Source of the DNA: Oscillospiraceae bacterium
GTDB taxonomy: Bacteria; Bacillota; Clostridia; Oscillospirales; Oscillospiraceae
DNA: 64,000 nt
Assembly (NCBI GenBank): GCA_017538965.1
Contig: JAFYHU010000073.1
Location: 1 to 64,000 of the forward strand
Direction: 5' to 3'
Below the pieces are notes generated by a model. It was given only the letters and a program-made list of their open reading frames with translations. It had not been told where the DNA came from and made no database searches. How positions within the stretch are numbered: position 1 is the stretch's first letter; each line of letters starts with the position of its first letter. This document shows, one piece after another, positions 1 to 11,176 of this stretch. Position numbers and translations under genes: made by a program.

Positions 1-13
1 AAAGCAAAAAAAT

Positions 14-138
14 AACCCCTTCAGGGGTGGCCTGAGAAAGATATGCGGTCGGCAAACCTTTCAGGCCCCTTTAGGGGTTGCAAGTATAATGCCCTTCTAG
101 GGCTACATCAAGCCTCCGGCTTAGCCGGAGGTCTTGAC
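14..138 (+). mobile_element. probable right end of an IS200/IS605 (TnpB) element with omegaRNA-like hairpins
   Basis: Five self-complementary segments lie in 125 bases: ACCCCT/AGGGGT (15-20, 23-28), a longer-range pair GGCCTGA/TCAGGCC (29-35, 61-67), CCCCT/AGGGG (66-70, 73-77), GCCCT/AGGGC (91-95, 99-103), and a perfect 8-bp hairpin CCTCCGGC/GCCGGAGG with a TTA loop (113-120, 124-131) followed by TCTTGACT. From memory of Clostridial IS605-family elements, this order (small CCCC/GGGG hairpins, a CGGTCGGCAAACC segment as at 46-58, then a GC-rich terminal hairpin before TTGAC) is the omegaRNA 3' part and right end behind tnpB. The tnpB gene would lie to the left, outside the window. No transposase is visible here, so the call rests on structure only. 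The alternative is a set of unrelated intergenic hairpins. Confidence 0.55.
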
Positions 139-159
139 TTTATAGTAAATATACAAAAA

Positions 160-957
160 TCAGTGTCTGCCCTGGTAGCTCCCGGAGCTCTCAGCCTTCT
201 TCTCTGAACTGTGGGAAGAACTGTGACGGGGTGCGACATGCGAGGAAGCGGCGCCGCGCTCCGTCTTCTTCACCGGCAGCTTCACGCTTTTCAGACTCTT
301 CGGATCGGGCAGCTTTTCGATGCCGGCATACAGCAGGAAATCGGCAATTTTGCTCTCGCCGCTGTACTTTTTCAGAATGCGGAAGATCAGGAGCGTGATC
401 CAGGCGGCGATGAAGCCCGAAAAGATACCGATCAGCAGACCGAACAGAACATCGGACGGATAATGGGCCATCAGATAGTTGCGCGAGAACATCATCAGCA
501 GCACCCAGATTGCGCCTGGCAGAATCCAGCGCCTGCTGTGCATCAGACTCAGGCCCGTGACGCCGGCGGCCGCGGCGGTGACATGGCCGGAGGGGAAGGA
601 GAAGCCGTCCTCGGCGGGGGAGCCGACGAACTGCCACCATTGCCGGTAGAGATCGGAGGCTTCAAAAGGACGCAGCCGGGCGACATGATCCTTCAGAATG
701 ATGTTCGTGATCAGCGCGCCGCAGCAGACGGCGCCGAAGATGCACACGCCGGTTTTGCGCCAGCGGGGGAAGAGCATCAGGATGATCGCCAGAAGGAAAA
801 AGAGAATGCCTTTTTCCCCGAGCAGGGTGATCAGCTTGCAGAGCGGAGTCAGAACAACGCCTGCGAGTTCCGCCATTTTGTGCGCGAATGCGAGAATCGC
901 GTTGTCATATCCTGCAAAGAAGGAATTCAGCCACAGGGCATCTGCCGTCATCGTCAT
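160..957 (-). CDS. PAP2-family membrane phosphatase
   Basis: A 265-residue membrane protein of the type 2 phosphatidic acid phosphatase family. Such enzymes hydrolyse lipid phosphates such as phosphatidate or undecaprenyl diphosphate at the membrane. All three catalytic motifs are present: K89-x6-R96-P97, PSGH (122-125) and S158-R159-x5-H165-x3-D169, where H165 is the expected phosphohistidine nucleophile. Hydrophobic segments lie around residues 31-64, 70-88, 128-138 and 146-205. A tail of about 60 residues rich in Lys, Ser and His is probably cytoplasmic. The ATG at 957 was chosen over one 45 bases upstream because AGAGGTGG sits 6 bases before it. The gene stands alone. Substrate cannot be told from sequence; an undecaprenyl-diphosphatase (BcrC-like) role is possible. 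Confidence 0.9.
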   Translation of the reverse strand: MTMTADALWLNSFFAGYDNAILAFAHKMAELAGVVLTPLCKLITLLGEKGILFFLLAIILMLFPRWRKTGVCIFGAVCCGALITNIILKDHVARLRPFEASDLYRQWWQFVGSPAEDGFSFPSGHVTAAAAGVTGLSLMHSRRWILPGAIWVLLMMFSRNYLMAHYPSDVLFGLLIGIFSGFIAAWITLLIFRILKKYSGESKIADFLLYAGIEKLPDPKSLKSVKLPVKKTERGAASSHVAPRHSSSHSSEKKAESSGSYQGRH

Positions 958-1020
958 GGGGTACCACCTCTGTTGTTCCCGATTGCACAAGATCTTGTGC
1001 AATGCGTTTTTGACTTATCT

Positions 1021-1049
1021 ATTATACAGTGTCTCCGCCCATAACGCAA
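1021..1049 (-). promoter_or_regulatory. promoter of the PAP2 gene
   Basis: On the minus strand TTGCGT (1044-1049) and TATAAT (1021-1026) are separated by 17 bases. They lie about 65 bases upstream of the PAP2 start at 957, which gives a short leader. Confidence 0.6.
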
Positions 1050-1183
1050 GTGATTTTTGGAGGACAAACAGTTTCTTCTCCGCCCGTTCTCGGCTTTCTG
1101 CAATTACGCGGAAGACTGCCCGGTTCCTCGCACGGACCTTTCCCCGCCGCGTTTTCTGTAGAGGTATTGTTCCGTTTACTGCC

Positions 1184-1210
1184 CGTAGGGAGCGATCCCT
1201 AGATCGCTCG
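1184..1210. repeat. dispersed palindrome A, copy 1
   Basis: GAGCGAT-CCCTAG-ATCGCTC hairpin preceded by CGTAGG. Other copies are at 10307, 16317, 18193, 40750 and 40791, with the loop CCCCAG in all the others. It is followed by a GCGCCC-GCAGGCGC hairpin at about 1219-1234, as several other copies are. Confidence 0.8.
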
Positions 1211-1232
1211 GCTCTCTCCGCGCCCGCAGGCG

Positions 1233-1302
1233 CCCTTCCCCTCATGGGGAAGGTGCTCCAGTGCGCACACTGGGGCGGATGAGGTGTTCCCGCCCGCAGG
1301 CG
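1233..1302. repeat. dispersed repeat B, copy 1
   Basis: CCTTCCCC-TCAT-GGGGAAGG hairpin, then CCAGTG-CGCA-CACTGG, GGATGAGG and a CGCCCGCAGGCG tail. Copies occur at 18104-18168 and 33835-33903. All three are intergenic. Similar CTTCCCC...GGATGAGG repeats are common in gut Clostridia from general knowledge. Confidence 0.8.
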
Positions 1303-1392
1303 AAAAAACCAGATCAAGCTGACTTGAAGCAATACCCCGGACGTGATTGTTATCATACGAAAAAAATATTGTGAAAAGCAACGCTTTTGTAT

Positions 1393-1421
1393 TTGACAAG
1401 AAAATAACAATAAGGTATAAT
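1393..1421 (+). promoter_or_regulatory. V-ATPase operon promoter P1
   Basis: Consensus TTGACA (1393-1398), 17-base spacer and consensus TATAAT (1416-1421). Transcription would start near 1428, about 165 bases before the first gene of the operon. Confidence 0.75.
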
Positions 1422-1475
1422 AATTCTGATCACGAACGATGTCTGTTTTTTGTCACTTCGAAAACCTTGTTTTGC

Positions 1476-1504
1476 TTGCATCACTGCCGAAAGCATAGTA
1501 TAAT
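1476..1504 (+). promoter_or_regulatory. V-ATPase operon promoter P2
   Basis: TTGCAT (1476-1481), 17-base spacer and TATAAT (1499-1504), 83 bases downstream of P1 in the same orientation. The rest of the 958-1592 gap holds the PAP2 promoter and dispersed repeats; no gene was seen in it. Confidence 0.6.
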
Positions 1505-1592
1505 GATTCATGCAAGTTGCACAGATTTTCGATCAAAAACAGATCGGAAAGATCGTGAAACCGGAAATAATGACAAAAAGGGAGGTGTGCCG

Positions 1593-1907
1593 ATGTCGTT
1601 TGAAGCTATCAAGGGTATCAGCGATGCGGAAGCTTTGGCAAAGGCGCGTGTCGCGGAAGCGGAAGCGCAGGCCAGACAGATGCTGACCGATGCGGAAGCT
1701 GCCGGAAAGGCAGCACTTGAGGCGGCGAGTACCAGAGCGGAGAACGAGCTGAAGGAACTGCGCAGAAAGGCGGGCGAACAGACTGCCGAAAAGACCGCGG
1801 CGCTGGATGCCGAGATCGTTTCGGAAGCAGATGCGCTTCGCAGGGCAGCAGAAGGAAAGCTCGAGAAAGCTGCTGCACTGGTCGTGGAAAGGATTACGGG
1901 CTTTTAA
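1593..1907 (+). CDS. V-type ATPase peripheral stalk subunit (G/H type, NtpF-like)
   Basis: A 104-residue, almost entirely alpha-helical protein, rich in Ala, Glu, Lys and Arg with heptad-like spacing from about residue 15 to 95. This is typical of the small peripheral stalk subunit that pairs with subunit E and binds subunit I. The ATG at 1593 follows AAAGGGAGGTG at a good distance; the open frame runs further upstream but has no ribosome site there. It is first in the operon and ends one base before the start of subunit I, which suggests translational coupling. Sequence conservation in this subunit is always low, so the assignment depends on coiled-coil character and gene order, which matches ntpF of Enterococcus hirae. 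Confidence 0.8.
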   Translation: MSFEAIKGISDAEALAKARVAEAEAQARQMLTDAEAAGKAALEAASTRAENELKELRRKAGEQTAEKTAALDAEIVSEADALRRAAEGKLEKAAALVVERITGF

Positions 1908-1908
1908 G

Positions 1909-4392
<2,484 letters not shown>

Positions 4393-4418
4393 ATTCCTGA
4401 GAAGAACGGAGTATTATC

Positions 4419-5000
4419 ATGAAGGGAACCGAAAAAATCATTGCCCATATCGAGGCCGATGCCCAGGCCCAGGCGGATGCCATTCTCGCCGCGGCGCGCG
4501 AAAAGTGCGATGCGGTCAAAGCGAAGTACGAGGAGCAGGCCTCCCGTCTGTACAGCGATAAAATCCGTGACGGTGTAAAAGCCTGCCAGGATCAGGAGGA
4601 CGGCGCCCTGCGCATTTCCCGGATGGAGGCGCGCAAAAGCGTGCTTGCCGTTAAGCAGGAGATGGTCGAAAAGAGCTTTGACCTCGCCACGCAGAAGATC
4701 GTCTCTCTTCCCGATGACCGCTACGTTGCCTTTCTTGCCGACCTGGTCAAAAAGGCTGGTCCCGTCGGCGACGAGGAGATCATTCTCAATCCCGCCGACC
4801 GCGCCCGCATCGGAGAGGCGCTCCTCAAGGCCGTCAATGCCGACGGTGCGAAGATAACGCTCTCGAAAGAGACCCGCGATCTGAAGGGCGGTCTGATCCT
4901 GCGCCGGGGCAGCATCGAGACCAACTGCAGCGTTGAGCTGCTGGTCGAGCTGTGCCGCGGCGACCTGTCCGCGAAACTCGCAGACGTTCTGTTTGACTGA
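4419..5000 (+). CDS. ntpE: V-type ATP synthase subunit E (peripheral stalk)
   Basis: A 193-residue stalk subunit. Residues 1 to about 90 are a long helix rich in Ala, Glu and Lys that would coil with the small G/H subunit. The rest is the globular head that docks on subunit B, ending with the family-typical stretch LKGGLILRRGSIETNCSVE near residue 150. ACGGAG lies before the ATG. It sits between the c-ring gene and subunit C, the standard order. The only odd point is the hairpin just upstream that separates it from ntpK. Confidence 0.92.
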   Translation: MKGTEKIIAHIEADAQAQADAILAAAREKCDAVKAKYEEQASRLYSDKIRDGVKACQDQEDGALRISRMEARKSVLAVKQEMVEKSFDLATQKIVSLPDDRYVAFLADLVKKAGPVGDEEIILNPADRARIGEALLKAVNADGAKITLSKETRDLKGGLILRRGSIETNCSVELLVELCRGDLSAKLADVLFD

Positions 5001-5025
5001 GCGTCCGACGAAAGGAGGACCTGTA

Positions 5026-6018
5026 TTGTCTGCCAAAAAAGAGGATTATCTGTACCTTTCCTCCCTTCTTCGCGCACGCGAGAACCGGATGCTCAGCCGC
5101 GAAAAGGCAGAGCGCATGCTGGACGCCCCGAGCTTTGAGGACTGCGCGAAGCTGCTGACGGACAGCGGCTACGAGGATATGTCACAGATGAACATCAAAC
5201 AGATCGAGGACGCCCTGTCCCAGAGACGCTCCGCGCTCTTCCGCGAGCTCGAAGGTCTCGTCCCGGACACCGCCGCGCTGGATCTGTTCCGGATGAAGTA
5301 TGACTATCACAACCTGAAGGTGCTCATCAAGTCCGAGACCATGGAACAGGACGACAGCGCGCTGCTCTCCGACTCCGGCCGCATTCCCCGCGACACCGTC
5401 GTGAAGTGCTTCCGCGAAGACCGGCTGCGGGATCTCCCGGGTACGATCGGCGCGGCCGCCGAGGAGGCGAAAAACCTCCTGAGCCGCTCCGCGAACCCCC
5501 AGCTTTCCGACTTCCTGCTGGACAAGGCCTATTTCGCCGAGCTGCAGGAGACGGCCGAAGCCCTGGATTCCGATTTTGCCCGCGGCTATGTCGAGCTGCT
5601 GGCCGACGCGACGAACCTGCGCAGCGCGGTCCGTATTCTCCGCATGGGGAAGGACATCGGCTACCTGCGTGAGGCGCTGGTCCCCGGCGGCAGCATCAGC
5701 GAGGAGCGTCTCATCACCGGCATCGCCGGAGAGGGGATTGCGACCGTCTTTGCCGGCACGCAGCTTGCCAAGGCTGCCCAGCTGGGCGCCGACGCGGTTT
5801 CGGGCGGCATGCTGACGAGCTTTGAGCTCGCCTGTGACAACGCCCTGAACGCCTATCTCGCGGATGCCAAGCGCGCGTCCTTCGGTGAAGAATGCGTCCT
5901 CGCCTACATCGCCGGACAGGAGAGCGAACTGACCGCGGTTCGGATGATTCTGACCGGACGCCTTGCCGGCGTCTCGCCCGACACCATCCGGGAAAGGCTG
6001 CGTGATCTGTATGAGTAA
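5026..6018 (+). CDS. ntpC: V-type ATP synthase subunit C (central stalk socket)
   Basis: A 330-residue helical protein that joins the central rotor axle (subunits D and F) to the c-ring. It is recognised by family length, composition and position. Motifs such as YLYLSSLLRARENRMLS at the N terminus and KYDYHNLKVLIK (DNA about 5296-5331) are typical of vacuolar/archaeal subunit C (AC39 family). The start is TTG at 5026, because AAAGGAGG ends 7 bases before it; the open frame continues upstream inside ntpE without a ribosome site. Its 3' end overlaps the next gene by 8 bases. Confidence 0.93.
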   Translation: MSAKKEDYLYLSSLLRARENRMLSREKAERMLDAPSFEDCAKLLTDSGYEDMSQMNIKQIEDALSQRRSALFRELEGLVPDTAALDLFRMKYDYHNLKVLIKSETMEQDDSALLSDSGRIPRDTVVKCFREDRLRDLPGTIGAAAEEAKNLLSRSANPQLSDFLLDKAYFAELQETAEALDSDFARGYVELLADATNLRSAVRILRMGKDIGYLREALVPGGSISEERLITGIAGEGIATVFAGTQLAKAAQLGADAVSGGMLTSFELACDNALNAYLADAKRASFGEECVLAYIAGQESELTAVRMILTGRLAGVSPDTIRERLRDLYE

Positions 6019-6337
6019 ACTGAAAATCGCCGTCATCGGCGGAAAAGACACCGTAATCGGATTCAAAGCCGTCGGTCTGGAAGCCTGCCCGGCCGCCAAC
6101 GCCGCCGAGGCGCACAAGGCCCTGCGCGAGCTCACCAGAGAGGGAAGCGACTACGCGATCATCTACATCGAGGAAAAGCTTGCCCAGCAGCTCCAGCACG
6201 ATATCGACCGCTTCAAGGACAGCCCGAGTCCCGCCATCATTCTGATTCCCGGCCGCGAAGGCTCCATGGGTCTCGGACAGACGGCGCTCCGCGCGGCTGT
6301 GGAACGTGCCGTCGGCACGAATATTTTGGGTGACTGA
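6011..6337 (+). CDS. ntpG: V-type ATP synthase subunit F (central rotor; NtpG equivalent)
   Basis: A 108-residue Rossmann-like small subunit that binds subunit D in the rotor axle. KIAVIGGKDTVIGFKAVGL at the N terminus and the later YAIIYIEEKLAQQL are family hallmarks. The ATG at 6011 lies inside the end of ntpC (ATG AGTAA overlap), implying coupled translation. It is followed by a hairpin over its own stop codon and a 67-base spacer, the longest gap in the operon. Confidence 0.93.
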   Translation: MSKLKIAVIGGKDTVIGFKAVGLEACPAANAAEAHKALRELTREGSDYAIIYIEEKLAQQLQHDIDRFKDSPSPAIILIPGREGSMGLGQTALRAAVERAVGTNILGD

Positions 6338-6385
6338 AGGCCTGCGCCTTCAGCCGACAGCCACCAATTACCACCTACCAATTAC
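6334..6385 (+). promoter_or_regulatory. intra-operon hairpin and spacer before ntpA
   Basis: CTGAAGGC-CTGC-GCCTTCAG (6334-6353) forms a perfect 8-bp stem that includes the stop codon of the upstream gene. A short direct repeat ACCAATTAC follows (6363-6371 and 6377-6385). There is no T-run. It could mark an mRNA processing or partial attenuation point between the stalk/rotor genes and the catalytic A-B-D genes. Confidence 0.5.
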
Positions 6386-6404
6386 TTGAGAGGAAGTTTG
6401 ATAA

Positions 6405-8174
6405 ATGAGCGGAAAAATTACCAAAGTATCCGGTCCGCTTGTCGTGGCGGAGGGTCTTGCGGACGCCAACGTATCGGACGTTGTGCGTGTGGGTGCCAGC
6501 CACCTGATCGGCGAGATCCTGAACATGACGGGGGATAAGGCTTCCATCCAGGTTTATGAAGAGACCTCCGGCCTTGGCCCCGGTGCCGACGTGGTGACCA
6601 CCGGCCTGCCGATGTCCGTGGAACTCGGACCCGGCATGCTCGACAACATCTACGACGGCATTCAGCGCCCCCTGCCCGAGATGCGTGCCCTGACCGGTGA
6701 CTCGATCACCCGCGGCACCGACGTCCCGGCCCTGAACCGCGAGAAGAAGTGGGACTTTGTCCCGGTCGCCGCGGTCGGTGACAAGCTCACCGCCGGCGAT
6801 GTGCTCGGCACCGTCCAGGAAACCAGCGCCATTCTGCACCGCATCATGGTCCCGCCCAAAATGGCCGGCACCCTGAAGTCCATCCAGGCCGGCAGCTTCA
6901 CGGTTACCGACATCGTGGCCGTTCTGACCGACGAGAAAGGCGTTGACCATGAGCTGAGCATGATGCAGCGCTGGCCCGTCCGTATTGCCCGTCCCTACCA
7001 GCACAAGTACGTCCCCGCCCGCCCGATGAACAGCGGCCAGCGCATCATTGATACGCTCTTCCCGATCGCCAAGGGCGGCACCGCGGCCGTCCCCGGCCCC
7101 TTCGGCTCGGGCAAGACCGTCGTCCAGCACCAGCTTGCCAAGTGGTCCGACGTGGACATCGTCATCTACATCGGCTGCGGCGAGCGCGGCAATGAGATGA
7201 CCGACGTTCTGATGGAGTTCCCCGAACTCAAGGACCCGCGCAACGGCGAGCCACTGATGAAGCGTACCGTCCTGATCGCCAACACCTCCGACATGCCGGT
7301 CGCGGCCCGCGAAGCCTCGATCTACACCGGCATCACCATCGCCGAGTACTTCCGTGACATGGGCTACGACGTCGCCGTTCTGGCCGACTCGACCTCCCGC
7401 TGGGCCGAAGCCCTGCGTGAAATGTCCGGCCGTCTGGAAGAGATGCCCGGTGAAGAAGGCTATCCCGCCTACTTGGCCTCCCGTCTGGCCCAGTTCTACG
7501 AGCGCGCCGGCGTGGTCGAGTGTCTCGGCTCCGACGAGCGCCAGGGCTCCGTCACCGCCATCGGCGCCGTGTCGCCTCCGGGCGGCGATATCTCCGAGCC
7601 GGTCTCCCAGGCCACCATGCGTATCGTCAAGGTCTTCTGGGCGCTTGACTCGTCCCTGGCCTACGCGCGTCACTTCCCGGCCATCAACTGGCTGACCTCC
7701 TACTCGCTCTATATCGATACCCTGCAGCCCTGGTACACCGAGCAGTTCGGCGAGACCTACATGCAGAACCGCGAGCGCGCCATGCACATCCTGCAGGAGG
7801 AAGCCGAACTCCAGGAGATCGTCCGTCTGGTCGGTCAGGATGCCCTGTCTCCGGAAGACCGTCTCACGATGGAAACTGCCAAGATGATCCGTGAGGACTT
7901 CCTGCAGCAGAACGCCTTCGTCGACGAAGACGCCTATTCCAGCTACCTCAAGCAGTTCCGCCTGCTGAACATGGTTCTGAAGTATGACGTGCTCTGCCGC
8001 GAGGCCCTCGCGAAAGGCGCCGATATGAACGCCCTCTTCGCCATTGACGTGCGCGAGAAGATCGGCCGTGCCAAGATGGCCGACCCGAACGCCTTCACGG
8101 AAGCCTACGATGCCATTGAGAAACAGATGAAAGCCGAAATTGACGAAGTCATTGCAGGGGGTGAGGAAGCATGA
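6405..8174 (+). CDS. ntpA: V-type ATP synthase subunit A (catalytic)
   Basis: A 589-residue catalytic subunit of the V1 headpiece, which binds and hydrolyses or makes ATP. The Walker A motif GPFGSGKT is at about residues 231-238, followed by [11 protein letters not shown] with the catalytic-site Glu, and by the conserved [19 protein letters not shown] around residue 380. The non-homologous insert of about 90 residues before the Walker motif that separates A from B subunits is present. GAGAGGAAG precedes the ATG. It overlaps ntpB by 4 bases (ATGA). Confidence 0.98.
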   Translation: MSGKITKVSGPLVVAEGLADANVSDVVRVGASHLIGEILNMTGDKASIQVYEETSGLGPGADVVTTGLPMSVELGPGMLDNIYDGIQRPLPEMRALTGDSITRGTDVPALNREKKWDFVPVAAVGDKLTAGDVLGTVQETSAILHRIMVPPKMAGTLKSIQAGSFTVTDIVAVLTDEKGVDHELSMMQRWPVRIARPYQHKYVPARPMNSGQRIIDTLFPIAKGGTAAVPGPFGSGKTVVQHQLAKWSDVDIVIYIGCGERGNEMTDVLMEFPELKDPRNGEPLMKRTVLIANTSDMPVAAREASIYTGITIAEYFRDMGYDVAVLADSTSRWAEALREMSGRLEEMPGEEGYPAYLASRLAQFYERAGVVECLGSDERQGSVTAIGAVSPPGGDISEPVSQATMRIVKVFWALDSSLAYARHFPAINWLTSYSLYIDTLQPWYTEQFGETYMQNRERAMHILQEEAELQEIVRLVGQDALSPEDRLTMETAKMIREDFLQQNAFVDEDAYSSYLKQFRLLNMVLKYDVLCREALAKGADMNALFAIDVREKIGRAKMADPNAFTEAYDAIEKQMKAEIDEVIAGGEEA

Positions 8175-9544
8175 TTAAAGAGTATAAAACCATCAGAGAA
8201 ATCGCGAGCCCCCTGATGATCGTCGACCACGTCGAGGGCGTTACCTACGATGAACTGGGTGAGCTCGAGCTTCCCAACGGCGAAGTTCGCCGCTGCAAGG
8301 TCCTCGAGGTCGAAGGCGACCGCGCCGTTGTCCAGCTCTTTGAATCGGCGCAGGGCATCAACCTCGCCGAGACGAAGGTCCGCTTCCTCGGCCATCCGCA
8401 GCAGCTCGCTGTGTCCGAGGACATGCTGGGCCGTGTCTTCAACGGCATGGGCATGCCCATCGACGGCGGCCCCGATATCCTCGCGGAAGAGCATAAGGAC
8501 ATCAACGGCCTCCCGATGAACCCCGCCGCCCGCGCCTACCCGGCCGAGTTTATCCAGACCGGCGTCTCGACCATCGACGGTCTGAACACCCTGGTCCGCG
8601 GCCAGAAGCTCCCGATCTTCTCCGGTTCCGGTCTGCCGCACGCCGCCCTGGCTGCCCAGATCGCCCGTCAGGCCCGCGTTCTCGGCGACAACGAGACCTT
8701 CGCCGTCGTCTTCGCAGCCATCGGCATCACCTTTGAAGAGTCGGAGTACTTCATCAATGACTTCCGCCGCACCGGCGCCATCGACCGTACCGTCGTCTTC
8801 TCGAACCTCGCCAACGACCCCGCCGTCGAGCGTATCGCCACCCCGCGTATGGCTCTGACCGCTGCCGAGTACCTGGCCTTCGAGAAGGACATGCAGGTTC
8901 TGGTCATCCTGACCGACATCACAAACTACGCCGAAGCCCTGCGTGAAGTCTCCGCTGCCAAGAAGGAAGTCCCGGGCCGCCGCGGCTATCCTGGATACCT
9001 GTATACAGACTTGGCGACCATGTACGAACGCGCCGGCCGCCGCCAGGGCAAGAAGGGCTCAATCACCATGATCCCGATCCTGACCATGCCCGAAGACGAC
9101 AAGACCCACCCGATCCCCGACCTGACCGGCTACATCACCGAAGGCCAGATCATCCTCTCCCGTGAACTCCACCGCAAGGGCATCGTGCCGCCCGTCGACG
9201 TGCTGCCGAGCCTGAGCCGTCTGAAGGATAAGGGCATCGGCGTCGGCAAGACCCGTGAGGACCATGCCGGCACCATGAACCAGCTTTTTGCCGCCTATTC
9301 GCGCGGCAAGGACGCCAAGGAACTCATGACCATCCTCGGCGAAGCAGCCCTCTCCGAAGACGACAAGCTCTTTGCCAAGTTTGCCGAAGAGTTTGAAAAG
9401 GTCTATGTCAGCCAGGGCAACACCACCAACCGCAGCATCGAGGAAACCCTCAACATCGGCTGGGAGCTCCTCAAGATCCTGCCGCGCCGCGAGCTGAAAC
9501 GTATCAAACCCGAGTTCATCGACAAGTACCTCCCGCTGGAGTAA
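8171..9544 (+). CDS. ntpB: V-type ATP synthase subunit B (non-catalytic)
   Basis: A 457-residue partner of subunit A in the A3B3 hexamer. It lacks an intact Walker A ([12 protein letters not shown] at DNA about 8626-8660), as expected for the non-catalytic subunit, and keeps the conserved [18 protein letters not shown] and [14 protein letters not shown] segments. Length is normal. It starts in the ATGA overlap with ntpA, so the two are probably made in equal amounts. Confidence 0.98.
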   Translation: MIKEYKTIREIASPLMIVDHVEGVTYDELGELELPNGEVRRCKVLEVEGDRAVVQLFESAQGINLAETKVRFLGHPQQLAVSEDMLGRVFNGMGMPIDGGPDILAEEHKDINGLPMNPAARAYPAEFIQTGVSTIDGLNTLVRGQKLPIFSGSGLPHAALAAQIARQARVLGDNETFAVVFAAIGITFEESEYFINDFRRTGAIDRTVVFSNLANDPAVERIATPRMALTAAEYLAFEKDMQVLVILTDITNYAEALREVSAAKKEVPGRRGYPGYLYTDLATMYERAGRRQGKKGSITMIPILTMPEDDKTHPIPDLTGYITEGQIILSRELHRKGIVPPVDVLPSLSRLKDKGIGVGKTREDHAGTMNQLFAAYSRGKDAKELMTILGEAALSEDDKLFAKFAEEFEKVYVSQGNTTNRSIEETLNIGWELLKILPRRELKRIKPEFIDKYLPLE

Positions 9545-9587
9545 GCTTCCTATGAACACAGATACTTTGATTGGGAGGTGATTCGTT

Positions 9588-10238
9588 TTGGCAGGTACTG
9601 CCGTAACACCCACCAGAATGGTGCTCAACCAGCTGAAAGGCAGGCTGAAAACGGCCCGACGCGGTCACAAGCTGCTGAAGGACAAACGCGATGAGCTCAT
9701 GCGCCAGTTCATGGACGTGGTGAGGGAGAACAAAGTCCTGCGTGAAAACGTGGAAGAAGGCCTCACGGCTGCCTTCTCGTCCCTGCAGGTGGCGAGCTCC
9801 ATCATGTCGCCCGAGATGCTTGAGCAGGCGCTGCTGTACCCGCGCCAGAGCGTCGAGCTGGACATGACCTTCAAGAACATCATGTCCGTCAACGTCCCGC
9901 GCTACAGCTTTACCACGCAGAACAATGACCCGTCCGAAATCTATCCCTACGGTTTCGCGCAGACTTCCGGTGAACTGGACGATGCGCTGGATCGCATGGC
10001 CCGCGTGTTCGAGGATATGCTGAAGCTGGCCGAGGTCGAAAAGACCATGCAGCTGCTGGCCGAAGAGATCGAAAAAACACGCCGCCGTGTCAACGCGCTG
10101 GAATATGTCATGATTCCCGAGCTCGAAGGCAACATCAAGTACATCACCATGAAGCTCGAGGAGAACGAAAATTCCACCAAAGTCCGGCTCCTGAAAGTCA
10201 AGGACATGGTCCTTCAGAAAGCTCACAACTACTCATAA
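9588..10238 (+). CDS. ntpD: V-type ATP synthase subunit D (rotor axle)
   Basis: A 216-residue rotor shaft subunit. It opens with the family signature VTPTRMVLNQLKGRLKTARRG followed by HKLLKDKRDELMRQF, and has two long helices that form the coiled-coil axle inside the A3B3 ring. The start is TTG at 9588, 7 bases after GGGAGGTG. It is the last gene of the operon. No ntpH/ntpJ (K+ transporter) genes follow, unlike E. hirae. Confidence 0.96.
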   Translation: MAGTAVTPTRMVLNQLKGRLKTARRGHKLLKDKRDELMRQFMDVVRENKVLRENVEEGLTAAFSSLQVASSIMSPEMLEQALLYPRQSVELDMTFKNIMSVNVPRYSFTTQNNDPSEIYPYGFAQTSGELDDALDRMARVFEDMLKLAEVEKTMQLLAEEIEKTRRRVNALEYVMIPELEGNIKYITMKLEENENSTKVRLLKVKDMVLQKAHNYS

Positions 10239-10241
10239 AAA

Positions 10242-10278
10242 GAATTGCTCCCCCGCCAATCCGGCAGGGGAGCAATTC
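10242..10278. terminator. bidirectional terminator between ntpD and cdsA
   Basis: GAATTGCTCCCC (10242-10253) pairs with GGGGAGCAATTC (10267-10278), a perfect 12-bp stem. On the minus strand it is followed by TTTTT, giving a textbook terminator for cdsA; on the plus strand the tail is only AATATATA. It lies between convergent units. Confidence 0.85.
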
Positions 10279-10306
10279 AATATATAAGCCTTCCTCTCTG
10301 GATAAT

Positions 10307-10382
10307 CCGTAGGGAGCGATCCCCAGATCGCTCCGCAATCCCTGCGCCCGCAGGCGCCCCTTTTGAACTTTGAACTTAAATC
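10307..10382. repeat. dispersed palindrome A copy 2, GCGCC hairpin tail and TTGAACTTT motif
   Basis: CCGTAGGGAGCGAT-CCCCAG-ATCGCTCC (10307-10336), then a CTGCGCCCGCAGGCGCC hairpin (10341-10357), then TTTTGAACTTTGAACTT (10362-10378). The last motif overlaps the cdsA stop codon. Confidence 0.75.
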
Positions 10383-11173
10383 CCAATCCCTGCTATATGC
10401 AGACAGATATATGCCGTAGGAATCGAGAACAGCAGGCTGTCCGCCCGGTCCAGCATCCCCCCGTGCCCGGGGATCAGATTGCTGAAGTCCTTCGTCCCGA
10501 TCATCCGCTTCAGCAGCGACTCCGCCAGATCGCCGATCTGTCCCAGCGACGACGCGACCAGCGCCGTCAGCACGCACACCGGCACCGAAATATGCGGAAA
10601 CAGCTTCAGCACCCCGATCAGAAATCCGATCACCGTCGCTGCCAGCGCCCCACAGACCGCACCCTCGATCGACTTGTTCGGGCTGACCAGCGGCGCGAGC
10701 TTGTGCTTTCCGAAGCGCATTCCGCCGATCAGCGCGGCCGAATCGCAGGCCCAGGTCGACAGCGCCCCGAGTGCCAGAGACTCCAGCCAGATATCGCTTA
10801 CGCTGATCATCATCAGTACGCCGAAGAGCACGCCGGGGTAGGCGAGACCCGCAACCGTGTAAATCGCCCCGTTTCCGGAGACCTTCTTGTGGACGATGCC
10901 CGAGAACATGGCCAGATAGATTCCGCCGGTAAAGCAGGCGATGTACCGTACCGCGCCTGCGTGAAACAGCGCCAGCACGGCCTGAACGGCGATGTATACA
11001 TACATGACCCACGCGCAGCAGTAGACGTTCATCTTCTCCATGGCGCGGCTGTACTCATAGGCACAGAGAATTCCCGCAACGCCGAAGAACAGCACCCGCG
11101 TGATATACGACACAAAGACACAGGTCAAAGTCAGCGTGATCAGCACCGCCGCCGAAATCAATCTCTGCTTCAA
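10376..11173 (-). CDS. cdsA: phosphatidate cytidylyltransferase
   Basis: A 265-residue integral membrane enzyme making CDP-diacylglycerol from CTP and phosphatidate, the entry to phosphatidylglycerol and phosphatidylethanolamine synthesis. The CDP-alcohol signature is complete near the C terminus: SLLKRMIGTKDFSNLIPGHGG followed by MLDRADS, containing the Lys-Asp and HGG-x-x-DR residues. Upstream CDSAALIGGMRFGKHKL is also typical. About seven to eight hydrophobic segments are visible. The start is TTG at 11173 with AGGAGG 9 bases upstream. It lies three bases behind the EFR1 gene, so the two are almost certainly cotranscribed, an unusual pairing. uppS/dxr, the common neighbours of cdsA, are not here. 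Confidence 0.95.
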   Translation of the reverse strand: MKQRLISAAVLITLTLTCVFVSYITRVLFFGVAGILCAYEYSRAMEKMNVYCCAWVMYVYIAVQAVLALFHAGAVRYIACFTGGIYLAMFSGIVHKKVSGNGAIYTVAGLAYPGVLFGVLMMISVSDIWLESLALGALSTWACDSAALIGGMRFGKHKLAPLVSPNKSIEGAVCGALAATVIGFLIGVLKLFPHISVPVCVLTALVASSLGQIGDLAESLLKRMIGTKDFSNLIPGHGGMLDRADSLLFSIPTAYICLHIAGIGI

Positions 11174-11176
11174 AAA

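Noticed and set aside
1015-1410. Small minus-strand open frames between the PAP2 gene and the V-ATPase operon
   Set aside because: They read through dispersed repeats A and B and two promoters, and show no ribosome site or conserved motif.
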